A stretch of DNA of 60,000 nucleotides from Symsagittifera roscoffensis (taxonomy: Eukaryota > Xenacoelomorpha > Acoela > Convolutidae): NCBI RefSeq assembly GCF_963678635.1, contig NC_087069.1, positions 20,932,660 to 20,992,659 on the forward strand, given 5' to 3'. Made by a program: the position numbers and the translations under genes. Position 1 is the stretch's first letter. Every line of letters starts with the position of its first letter. Shown one piece after another: positions 12,101-19,144 of this stretch. Below the pieces are notes generated by a model that was given only the letters and a program-made list of their open reading frames with translations, searched no databases and was not told where the DNA came from.

Positions 12101-14378
12101 GAAGTTTCCAAACTTACATATAGTTTGGACTGCAGGAAAAAATCTTGCATTACCAGACACCTTAAGTCGAAATACACCACCTGAATTACTTACACGAAAA
12201 ACAACAGTTGAAATACCCAAAAACATAAAATTCTACCTTGCAGAAAACGAAACATCACCTCGATTAGAATGCAAATATGCAGTTAAAACTGATATTGAAC
12301 AATCACAAATAAATAATTTACAACATTTCCCACTTTATTTAGATTGTCAAAATAATCATTATGAAGTTGACCTACTTGGAACATCAACTTTTAAACCAAT
12401 CCCATACTCCCAATGGATAAAAAATAACACCCAACAAAAACGAACAAAACAACACCAAACTAAAAAAGACCATTTTCCACTAATAGAAAAAGAAAATTTA
12501 ACTGATAAAATAAATTTATCAGGACCACCAACAACCGATTCGAAATACACAATAAATCAAGTTTTTGATCTTCATGACCCATTAGATACAATACCCTTAT
12601 CTAAATTCGAAATTGAAAACATTTTTCTCCCTCCAACAGAAACGATTACAACTTCAACACTAAAACAATATCAAAATCTTGACCCGATAATTAGACAACT
12701 GAAATCATGGCACAAATATAAAACTAAACCTATCAAAGCAGATTCAACCATTCTAGGAAACAAAACACTCCTCCGATACTTTCGCAAATTTAACAACACA
12801 ACAATTAACGAAAATACAGACCTTTTAGAGTATAACCTAAATGAATCTACAGTTCCCTGTCTCCCTATAAGTATGATTCTTATAGCTTTTAATATTTCAC
12901 ATACACAAAATATTAAAGGACACTCTGGATCAGAGAAAACATATTCAAATTTTATACAAAATTTTTACTTCCCAAATGCACCAATTTGGATAAAAGTACT
13001 ATGCAATGATTGTATAGTATGTCAACTAAATAAACCTTACCCAAATCAAAAACAAGTAGCACAAAAACAAGATTTTAAAGGACAAAGTTTATACTTTAAT
13101 CACCGTATCTCATTTGATACTAAAGGACCAATTTCACCCTCATCAGAAGGAAACTCCTACATTATGGTAATTGTTGACGCATTCACACACTATGTAGCAC
13201 TTAACCCAGTACCACATTGTAATGCTTATTACGCATATACAACACTTTATGAACACTGGATAGCAAAATTTGGACTACCAGAAATTTTAGTCACAGACAA
13301 TGGTACAGAATTCATAAATAATGAAATAATAACACTATGTCATTTATACAACATTAAACACAAACCACGTACATCTCATGCACCTTGGACAAACGGCTTA
13401 GTCGAAGGTATGAACCGTTCATTACAAGAATATCTTAGATGTATCATCAACGGAAATGATACAAAATATACCGAATGGTCAGCAGATGTAAAATTATTTC
13501 CCTTAGCATATAATTCACAAATTACGACAACTTTAGGAATGTCACCATACGAAATGGTTTTTAACCAAAAGCCACGCAAACCAATAATGTTTACAGCAAA
13601 TTCACATAAAAACGCACAAGGTTATTGTCAACCAAATAAAGACTCAATTTGTTATAACCTACCTTTACATACACACAATGAAGATCATTTTCATCACCCA
13701 CAAATTCTTAAATTAGCCTCCGGTACACACACCGAATGGATTTTAAATAGAGATAAGAAACACAATGAAATTTACCAGAAAATAACGAAAAAGTTATTAC
13801 AAAGACAAAACATAAATGAACAAATCAATTCACGTTTTACACCAGCTTCCGATTTAAAAATTGGAACATTTGTTTTAATACCTAATTTTAATACTCAAAA
13901 AGGTATTTCTAAAAAATTACAACCCCTCCGAAAAGGACCCTATCAAATAATTGCAAAACCCACAGATGTCACATATAAAATTATCGACTCAAACAAAAAA
14001 GAAATCGTTCAACATCGAAACAACCTATTACCTTATTACCCAAAAGAATACGCACTCCGCGAATTAACTCAATTATATTCTTTCACAGGATTAAAAATCA
14101 TTCAAAATGAACCACATCTAAAAAACACAGAACAAAATGATAACCCCACCGAAAATCAAAACACAAAACCAACCGCCACCAAAAACAATACACAAAATCA
14201 TAAAGAATCTCCAAAACAAAGAAAAAATAGAAAAATGACAGAACAAATAATACCCCAAGAAGAAATAGACAAATCAGAACATAGAAAGACAACAAGACTC
14301 CGAAATCAACCACGTAAAAACTACAAAATGTTCATCCCCCAATCTAAAATATTAAAGAAAGTAGAATTTAAAAAGTAA
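6156..14378 (+). CDS. Gag-Pol polyprotein (2740 aa, single frame)
   Basis: One uninterrupted frame encodes both Gag and Pol with no frameshift or stop between them. Residues about 1-600 are a long N-terminal region, partly Gln/Asn/Pro-rich. A Ty3-type Gag core lies at about 600-790 (GTDPEYSVEDYL, AAQKWFSVLP), followed by a CCHC zinc knuckle starting at Cys842 (CNYCRRYGHSISEC). A striking Asn/Arg/Ser/Tyr-rich low-complexity tract covers about 895-1070. The aspartic protease has DSGA with Asp1229. Reverse transcriptase runs from about 1570, with YLDD at 1737-1740. RNase H shows MCDAS (Asp1886) and FTDHKP. Integrase has an HHCC region from His2249 and catalytic Asp2321, Asp2381 and Glu2417 (D-60-D-35-E). 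A GPY/F-like module lies near 2594 (RKGPYQIIAKP), followed by a basic tail. All catalytic motifs are present, so the product is probably active. The start overlaps ORF1 by 26 nt. Confidence 0.95.
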   Translation: MSSTHTPGDETPDDDEIFPFIVDADTDRGQHIFCQNLLVNLFEPGISPCKTEFPDVKIKRQIIDHYLKDICNITQQYGIYSIEFTSPNHNNRTYTIQTDDLDLEFSKVFSEYIKSIQYHNSQRANSIFTNEVFALIYSYISILENEPPLTNVSPTETSKHLRVRHEITLLSSYLNIIKENFTKDDVSQHTKHDLQKILAWFIIDYFTHNIDLIAQARKNFRPQNSNDDTAITEQSDYVWDPEWSHSAFINFPQSISSQAIGTISYIRDYVRVIPLTIDATPLNYNTFLPDTQNNSLNSTVIHNENLNGTRNLTQQDIQTPSHFINEEIVHTTTTQQSISPIRPNLTTPRNTNPSQTQVTLQSTVKPSVAPKYSHMDYQTYKPMTIPSKTRKTFTRNNFADHNYNYTHPSKINYQPQRNFNQYTKPRNWDNPTAQYNSKHFQSNPPQDRSENYPFFQQNKNKKQTSYQMDYLSSDEDFLQPDIFAPNTQEYRRQGIQKTRTNHRNFSPQSIDAQYQQPIQQQNPINTQSFQPIQQQNPMTTHSYQPSQMQNEIPLPYYLQQHEITRNQLSNFSQMPNAAESLQMTMNPYLMGGSSITSNKPLMVFTGTDPEYSVEDYLNAVTANLILNIGPEPINTPLHQNWIHRRTALIQTTLDGAAQKWFSVLPQEIKSNWKRFTQEFSKMFDSERNKQQQRVLCNEIRRLPNETIKQIAVRIETLVRKAYSLNTHDYKNTKMTEILMMTLTPQLRKIAIKKRASHPSSIREPDLDFRKLVDKLEQAEITMKLEETENLKLQYVNKIETTPTNINNIQESETDLVEKITEILNIYEKNPNFKGKPSFKKWCNYCRRYGHSISECRQKQQDSQNKPQKYKEPNKSFYQYMKKDQNLPNKNVYSNNSSGKPLPNNTSYTRNQSPYNSSYRGRSPERRNTYNSSQNHYNRPNSQNNYSRSNSNTQRFVSRSNSQSRNNYYPNNQSRNSSYNRNRNYSYNRNRSYSNNRNQNYPNNRSRNNSYNRSNYNRQNNNYQNRSRNNSQNRHPSYNNRYRNYSQSPHRNNNHYNNSNNRHRSSTPKHQRQINQVQANPETTSDPPGIDDTVTDTLQLNQINCTSSDSESDTENTLAINMIKVENDYESVIYEQPFPSHIYENQSEFLQNHYTTPINSTPTTQETNEINTTDQTNKNTKTKCLNTNHIYQNIQKEQPKEKIWTIPFLLESPRNKEFQPPDLEIDFLIDSGAESNILNIPTWNEIKTLHPKLTPLETSSKLATAQGSTLINYGKIQLFLLPTRTMEQSKLLNKPFKQIFHITDIKYNIIGIPFISKYIPTINILNSKILIKDKYTKTKETSLTFFQRLNKQPPFFSKFYPIFNQQRKHLKPLSGNIYNFSIKQVHQYDKEQNKQKFYMSDFEFKPIHKFFKITISSIKYLKNSNSDIISLHVYNNTPYQVTLPLGLLGYCETNATISPIHEKAYRVNNILQLLDICQSTILNEELSINNIISNENRNTDYFTKTPYFKPTFNISNYTEDQQKFLTMFNFQHSQITQDEFEKLAKQLIQYSSVYATSKFDVGKISSSLHLPLKPDAVFKKQRASKVPIHLHDKVNRLLDILEQYNIISPVNKEEQPKGNTFINPVIILAKGESLKIVLDARYLNSLIDESKCNWPIEPIQVILTKINGKYFTTADMNSAYNQMPLDEQSRRLTQFVIGNQQYEFNRLFYGISIGPAAFSAFMSKIFRPLILKKNAITYLDDVFMQSQTKDEMFKVLEQYHQILQNENLKAAPDKSHFFLTRVKFLGHNIERKTITPLKSRIDAIQKLQPPTNKKKIQEFLGMLNFLSKYVYKMQLYLRPFYNILRQQNNFEWNTEHQTRFEEIKKLLTEQISNTIPDPDQPFYAMCDASNFGIGAALLQSHNGTNKMNLISANSRLFTQAELRLSTLMRECTAIIYTLTEYEFLILGSKHPTVLFTDHKPIIFLFTQKSNPNHRVYRFQLILMKFPNLHIVWTAGKNLALPDTLSRNTPPELLTRKTTVEIPKNIKFYLAENETSPRLECKYAVKTDIEQSQINNLQHFPLYLDCQNNHYEVDLLGTSTFKPIPYSQWIKNNTQQKRTKQHQTKKDHFPLIEKENLTDKINLSGPPTTDSKYTINQVFDLHDPLDTIPLSKFEIENIFLPPTETITTSTLKQYQNLDPIIRQLKSWHKYKTKPIKADSTILGNKTLLRYFRKFNNTTINENTDLLEYNLNESTVPCLPISMILIAFNISHTQNIKGHSGSEKTYSNFIQNFYFPNAPIWIKVLCNDCIVCQLNKPYPNQKQVAQKQDFKGQSLYFNHRISFDTKGPISPSSEGNSYIMVIVDAFTHYVALNPVPHCNAYYAYTTLYEHWIAKFGLPEILVTDNGTEFINNEIITLCHLYNIKHKPRTSHAPWTNGLVEGMNRSLQEYLRCIINGNDTKYTEWSADVKLFPLAYNSQITTTLGMSPYEMVFNQKPRKPIMFTANSHKNAQGYCQPNKDSICYNLPLHTHNEDHFHHPQILKLASGTHTEWILNRDKKHNEIYQKITKKLLQRQNINEQINSRFTPASDLKIGTFVLIPNFNTQKGISKKLQPLRKGPYQIIAKPTDVTYKIIDSNKKEIVQHRNNLLPYYPKEYALRELTQLYSFTGLKIIQNEPHLKNTEQNDNPTENQNTKPTATKNNTQNHKESPKQRKNRKMTEQIIPQEEIDKSEHRKTTRLRNQPRKNYKMFIPQSKILKKVEFKK

Positions 14379-14980
14379 TTTTAACATTTTATACTTCACA
14401 ATCTTGAAACCTCCGTAACATTTTTCATTTACATTTTTCAAAATAACATGCTCACAAAGTACGCAATAATTCTAGTTCAAAATAGACCAATAGGATTCAT
14501 CCAATCCGCCACTTTCTCTAACTCAAACTAAGATCAATTAGACGAATAATCTAGAACTCCAGGCACATCTCTAACTATAACTTTACAACCTCCAGGTCAA
14601 AAATAAGCAAACCACTCCAACTTGACAGCTAAAATAAATATCACCATAATACCGTACCCCTCCCTTATCTAATAACCCAAAGATCAACAATATTTCCCCA
14701 ACTCAGACCACGAATACCCCCAAAACAAATTTGATAACTTAGCCTAAAGTCACAAAATGAAGATTTTAATTAGCCTAAAGTATAAAAATCTCACCATACC
14801 CCGGATCATTTGACAAACAAAAATAAAGAAAACGACGACCTCCCAGTCACCATGAAAATTGCCCCCAACAATTTTTTACGAAACTCAACCCACTTGTCAA
14901 AAAACTAATAAATAATTCGACCACACTAGAAAATCGCCTCAAACAGCAAAAAAATATTCGACCAAGAGATCATTTCTTAA
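14379..14980 (+). other. Non-coding spacer after gag-pol
   Basis: 600 nt with no open frame of note between integrase and the first small membrane ORF. It is A/C-rich like the rest of the element. It would suit a splice acceptor or a subgenomic leader, but I see no convincing polypyrimidine-AG signal. Confidence 0.5.
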
Positions 14981-15211
14981 ATGCTTTTCTCTCAAACAGT
15001 CGCTCAAATATTTATCAATTTTAAACATTTTTTTTCAATACTTCAAGCCTTTATAATATTTCTTTTTGATATCATTGAATCTTTTCTAATAATCATAATA
15101 ATTTTTTGTAACATTTTTTTAATTTTCTACACAATAATTGAACTATTCCTCCAACTTTCCAAAACCCTTGAATATATCCACAGGTACGATTTTAACAACT
15201 TGTCTAAATGA
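14981..15211 (+). CDS. Small hydrophobic protein A (76 aa)
   Basis: Starts ATG 14981. Almost the whole chain from residue about 10 to 58 is Ile/Phe/Leu-rich (IIIIIFCNIFLIFYTII), enough for one long or two transmembrane segments, with a short polar C-terminus. Its TGA stop shares bases with the ATG of the next frame (ATGA at 15208-15211). I recognise no family. Membrane accessory proteins of this size occur in complex viruses as viroporin-like or Env-partner proteins, but no function can be assigned here. A hydrophobic frame can arise by chance in T-rich DNA; the exact ATGA coupling to a second membrane frame is the reason to keep it. Confidence 0.5.
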   Translation: MLFSQTVAQIFINFKHFFSILQAFIIFLFDIIESFLIIIIIFCNIFLIFYTIIELFLQLSKTLEYIHRYDFNNLSK

Positions 15212-15396
15212 TACGAACAATTTTCAGTAGAACTGATATTTTTTTATTGTTTGTAATTTTCATAACATTTCTATTATCCCTCATTTTGACAATATGTAAA
15301 TGTATAAAGAAAGCAATCATCACATTTGCCCTAGCAACAATTTTTCTAATTCTTTTTTTAGAAGAATATTATAATAAACATAAACCTTCCCACTAA
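15208..15396 (+). CDS. Small hydrophobic protein B (62 aa)
   Basis: Begins within the stop of the preceding frame (ATGA). It has two apparent transmembrane segments, at about residues 11-28 (IFLLFVIFITFLLSLIL) and 35-51 (AIITFALATIFLILFL), separated by a short CKCIKKA loop with basic residues, and a short charged tail. No family recognised. The hairpin-like topology with a basic loop is typical of small viral membrane proteins, which is inference only. It is followed closely by the ATG-less frame beginning at 15402. Confidence 0.5.
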   Translation: MIRTIFSRTDIFLLFVIFITFLLSLILTICKCIKKAIITFALATIFLILFLEEYYNKHKPSH

Positions 15397-15401
15397 AGTA
15401 A

Positions 15402-16538
15402 CAATTTAAAAATCCATCAAAAATTGCTACCCAACAGTCACAGAATCAGTCTTCACCGACATCATCCCAAGATAATCCAACACCACCTTCAACTACTCAA
15501 AACCCTCAAACATCTACACGAATTTCTTTTCAAGACAATCCATACACTTTTGAAGAACGGCACGCTCGTTTATCTGAACCACTAGAACCAGTTCAACGAC
15601 AAGCATCCCTAAGTGAACCAACATATAATCTTTACCCAACACTACCACAAGAACTAAGTAGAATACGAAACCTTAGTCAAAACCAAAACACAGCAGAAAT
15701 AAATAGACAAATTATACATCCTCGACGAAATAGAAATTTTCAAACTCCCCGAGTTCATTTTGATATACCTCAATCCCCAACACAAACCACTCCAGAAAAC
15801 ACCACTGGTATCACACCAGAAACTCCTACACTTTTTTCACAACGAAGCACTTCCAGTCTACCTTCAGACTACTTAGGTTCAACACCAACATCTGAACAGA
15901 TACGTGAAAATCCCTTTAACCCCCCAAACCTAACATCACGACTACCATATTGGACTACAAATTCATTCACACAAGGTGAACCAAATTTAGTCAATGACCC
16001 CATAGATATTTCTACGGATACAACAACATCCTCATCACTACCAGAAACATTATCACTACCATCAACACCATCAATAAGTCAATTTTCACCACTACCCTTT
16101 AACTTAAATTTTCCAAATAATCTCGACGCCAGATATCGAGAACAATCATCTATAAATATTCCTTTAAGATTAGATTGGAATACATTCACAGCACCTCCAC
16201 CATTATTTGGACAACATCAAGAAAGTAACCGCCTTCATAACTGGGCACTTAATAGATTACAATATCGTCAAGATATTCACAACGATATCCGTGATCACAA
16301 TATTCAAATACTCCAACAAAACAGTTTACAATTAAAGTTTGAAATCACAGTTAAGTTAAATAATATTACCCAACATCCCTACCCATTAAATCCACCTAAC
16401 ATAACAGCTCAATCACTACCACCACCGTTTATAACTACTGAAGTAATATACAAATACGACAGATACACCAAAAACACAATTGGTTACATTACATTTTATA
16501 ATCCATACTCAGGATTATCATACACATGTATATTCTAA
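15402..16538 (+). CDS. 378-codon ORF with no ATG, between the small membrane ORFs and env
   Basis: This frame is open from just after a TAA at 15399-15401 to TAA 16536-16538, yet I find no in-frame ATG anywhere in it. The N-terminal two-thirds is rich in Ser, Thr, Pro, Gln and Asn and looks disordered (e.g. SLPSTPSISQFSPLP). The last 120 residues look more ordered, with charged and aromatic residues (RLHNWALNRLQYRQDIHNDI). The base composition matches the neighbouring genes. It cannot be entered by a -1 slip from protein B, because its own frame has a stop downstream of B's stop. Splicing onto an upstream ATG is the simplest explanation: CAG sites lie at 15430-15450 (CAACAG, TCACAG, AATCAG). 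Non-AUG initiation is the alternative. It overlaps the env start by 13 nt. Confidence 0.65.
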   Translation, partial: QFKNPSKIATQQSQNQSSPTSSQDNPTPPSTTQNPQTSTRISFQDNPYTFEERHARLSEPLEPVQRQASLSEPTYNLYPTLPQELSRIRNLSQNQNTAEINRQIIHPRRNRNFQTPRVHFDIPQSPTQTTPENTTGITPETPTLFSQRSTSSLPSDYLGSTPTSEQIRENPFNPPNLTSRLPYWTTNSFTQGEPNLVNDPIDISTDTTTSSSLPETLSLPSTPSISQFSPLPFNLNFPNNLDARYREQSSINIPLRLDWNTFTAPPPLFGQHQESNRLHNWALNRLQYRQDIHNDIRDHNIQILQQNSLQLKFEITVKLNNITQHPYPLNPPNITAQSLPPPFITTEVIYKYDRYTKNTIGYITFYNPYSGLSYTCIF

Positions 16539-19144
16539 AATTATTAATTTTTCTCCAAACCCTTTTTCTAATAACCTCAAATCAAAACATAAACCCTTCC
16601 CCTCGTACAGGACCACAAGATTTATTAGTAACACATTACGATTGCGAAGAAAATGAACAAAAAACACTACATAAATATGCAATCAATCAGGTATCACAAT
16701 GTGAAACAGAACCACAAGCTATAGAAACCACAGATATAATAGCAACACTCTATTCAAAAGCCCGAGCTACAACAGTTACAGGTTATAAATTCACAGCAAC
16801 ATTTTCCGAAAAGAAAGTACATTGTTCACAAGTCTCGAACGGAAACAAAAACCGACTTGACCATGAATCATTCTACCAAAGTAATATAGAACGTCTTTTA
16901 CATCTCAATCCTGACGATTGTAAAAATGAATTACTTAGACTAAACATCACACAAAATAAAAACTCCCAAAGAAAATTAGTTAATTTTCAAGTTTTTTCAG
17001 ACTCTGTACATCAATCACAACTTGAAAGACACCAAGGACATATAAAACTAGACGAAAAATACCCGTATAACGGCGCACACGGACGATTAACCTATGACCT
17101 ACACGATAAACATTGGATACCACACATTGGTATAAATAACCCATCAAACTGCAAAGCAGACACGAAAAATAAAGGATACCAAGAAATAATGTTTTTCGAT
17201 TGGAAAATACAACTCGAAAAAATACAACTCACACGAGATTTATCTGATAATACAATGATCTATCAAGGAATCCGACTACCTTGTAAAAACGATCAAGGAT
17301 ATTGCGACCCTACAACAAGAACACAAGCAACAATTGTTTGGTTCCCCGAAGACACATGTACAACATTTCAAGTAGCAAAAATACACGCTCGTATGATAAA
17401 ATTTCACGAAAAATATTTCATACAATCAATTCCATATGAACAAGTCCATCCATCACGCAAACTAAGTTCCGATTTTAGAAACATAGACAATATAGAAAAT
17501 AAATTGACACGTTTTCAAATATATCAAGAAACAGAACTTGCATGTAAATACAGGAATCCACTTCACAGAACACAATACTCTGAAATATTAGTTGAATATG
17601 AAAAAGGATTCGACATGACCACTGGTAAAGTAAAAATCGACCCATACGCCACAGGTCATCCTCTAAACGAAGGAACATCCTATATACCAGTTAATTTTCA
17701 AAAAAGCAACGGACAACCTGGTGGACATCTAAAACCTTATGACACCAGAAGCACACGCTTACAAGAATTATCACTAATGAATACTACATATTTTGGTAAT
17801 ATCCACTATGATATTCATTTGGATATGAAACTAGACTATACAATTAGCCGCATTTTTCAAGAAATGTCACTCTCCGAATTAGAAACACTACATCAACTAT
17901 GCGAATTAGAACGAACACAAATACTACAATCACTTGCACTAGCAGTATTAAAAATACCCTACGCAGGATACTTATTATCAGGAAATAGATCAAATTTTTT
18001 AGACTACGAAGGAAACATTTTATGGTTTTATACTTGTACTAAAAAAGTATCACCACTATACGTTTTTGAAGATAAACGATGTTATAAAAGAATCCCTATC
18101 TTTTATAAGAATAAAGTACATTTCGTGGATACACTTTCACGAAGGACCTATTTCTGGGATACCGCAGTCCCATGTGGATCAGAAAATAGCCACAATGTAG
18201 TACAACTAAACCCTGATGAAAACAAATATTATCTTCTCACTCCATATCCCACATTAATGCAATCACTCAAAAAATTTTCACCAGAAAGCATTCGCGCTAT
18301 TGCTCGAAACCCAAATATAGACTTACAATCAATAGGAATCTATTCAAAATCAGATATTCAACATCACATTAGAACACAACAATTCCAAGAATTATTAACA
18401 CAAATGGACACTATACAAAGACAATCAATAGACCAAAATTTACGCAAACTTGCAGAAACTGCAGGATTTGCCGATATCTACACGCAAGACTATAGCGGAT
18501 ATTTTAAAGACATTAAAGATTATATATATCTAAACGGCGAAAAATACCGTCCCCAAGATATATCACCAATTAACATTTTTAGCTTTGTTACACTCAAAAA
18601 TGAGATCCTAGATTTTCTAGGATGGCCCTACTACATCTTAGAAAAATTGACTATTTTATACGCAATGTTTAACTTTATTGGATTTCTTTTCTCACTCTTA
18701 AAAGGAATCTACAATACATGTGCTATACACACACAAGTAAACAGACAAGCAAGCGTAGCACGCATACTTTTTGCAGGATTTTTTGGAATTTTTTCCACAT
18801 CTATAAACAAAATTCTTTTAGACGCACAAATAAAAGAATATAACACAAAAATAACAACACGACAAAATACATACGACGAAGAACATAACAATGTCGACCC
18901 ACAGCCAACGGCACCACAATTACCACCCCTACCAAATAACCATCCACTATCCCTAGTCCCACGAAATTTTAGAAATTTAGCAATCACACATAATCCAAAC
19001 TTTAGACTCACCACATCACAAAGTCCCGTCCAACATATAATGACACATCAATCACAAGATGATAATACTTACGAACAAATTATTGAACAACCACATACCA
19101 CCGCTTTTCAATCTCAAAATAATAATTTTTTTAGCCCACGATGA
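16526..19144 (+). CDS. env: Env-like class glycoprotein (872 aa)
   Basis: ATG 16526 gives a clear signal peptide (MYILKLLIFLQTLFLITSNQ), a Cys-containing ectodomain, a hydrophobic stretch near residues 700-727 (FNFIGFLFSLL), a second near 745-767 and a roughly 110-residue Pro-rich cytoplasmic tail. Motifs such as THYDC near the N-terminus, CELERTQILQ followed by GYLLSGNRSNFLD, and CYKRIPIFYKNKVHFVD recall the glycoproteins of chuviruses and the gB-like Env proteins that several metazoan LTR elements have captured. This is recognition by pattern, not by search. It would mediate membrane attachment and fusion. It starts within the end of the ATG-less ORF and its stop overlaps the next ATG (ATGA at 19141). 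No internal stop, so it is apparently intact. Confidence 0.8.
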   Translation: MYILKLLIFLQTLFLITSNQNINPSPRTGPQDLLVTHYDCEENEQKTLHKYAINQVSQCETEPQAIETTDIIATLYSKARATTVTGYKFTATFSEKKVHCSQVSNGNKNRLDHESFYQSNIERLLHLNPDDCKNELLRLNITQNKNSQRKLVNFQVFSDSVHQSQLERHQGHIKLDEKYPYNGAHGRLTYDLHDKHWIPHIGINNPSNCKADTKNKGYQEIMFFDWKIQLEKIQLTRDLSDNTMIYQGIRLPCKNDQGYCDPTTRTQATIVWFPEDTCTTFQVAKIHARMIKFHEKYFIQSIPYEQVHPSRKLSSDFRNIDNIENKLTRFQIYQETELACKYRNPLHRTQYSEILVEYEKGFDMTTGKVKIDPYATGHPLNEGTSYIPVNFQKSNGQPGGHLKPYDTRSTRLQELSLMNTTYFGNIHYDIHLDMKLDYTISRIFQEMSLSELETLHQLCELERTQILQSLALAVLKIPYAGYLLSGNRSNFLDYEGNILWFYTCTKKVSPLYVFEDKRCYKRIPIFYKNKVHFVDTLSRRTYFWDTAVPCGSENSHNVVQLNPDENKYYLLTPYPTLMQSLKKFSPESIRAIARNPNIDLQSIGIYSKSDIQHHIRTQQFQELLTQMDTIQRQSIDQNLRKLAETAGFADIYTQDYSGYFKDIKDYIYLNGEKYRPQDISPINIFSFVTLKNEILDFLGWPYYILEKLTILYAMFNFIGFLFSLLKGIYNTCAIHTQVNRQASVARILFAGFFGIFSTSINKILLDAQIKEYNTKITTRQNTYDEEHNNVDPQPTAPQLPPLPNNHPLSLVPRNFRNLAITHNPNFRLTTSQSPVQHIMTHQSQDDNTYEQIIEQPHTTAFQSQNNNFFSPR

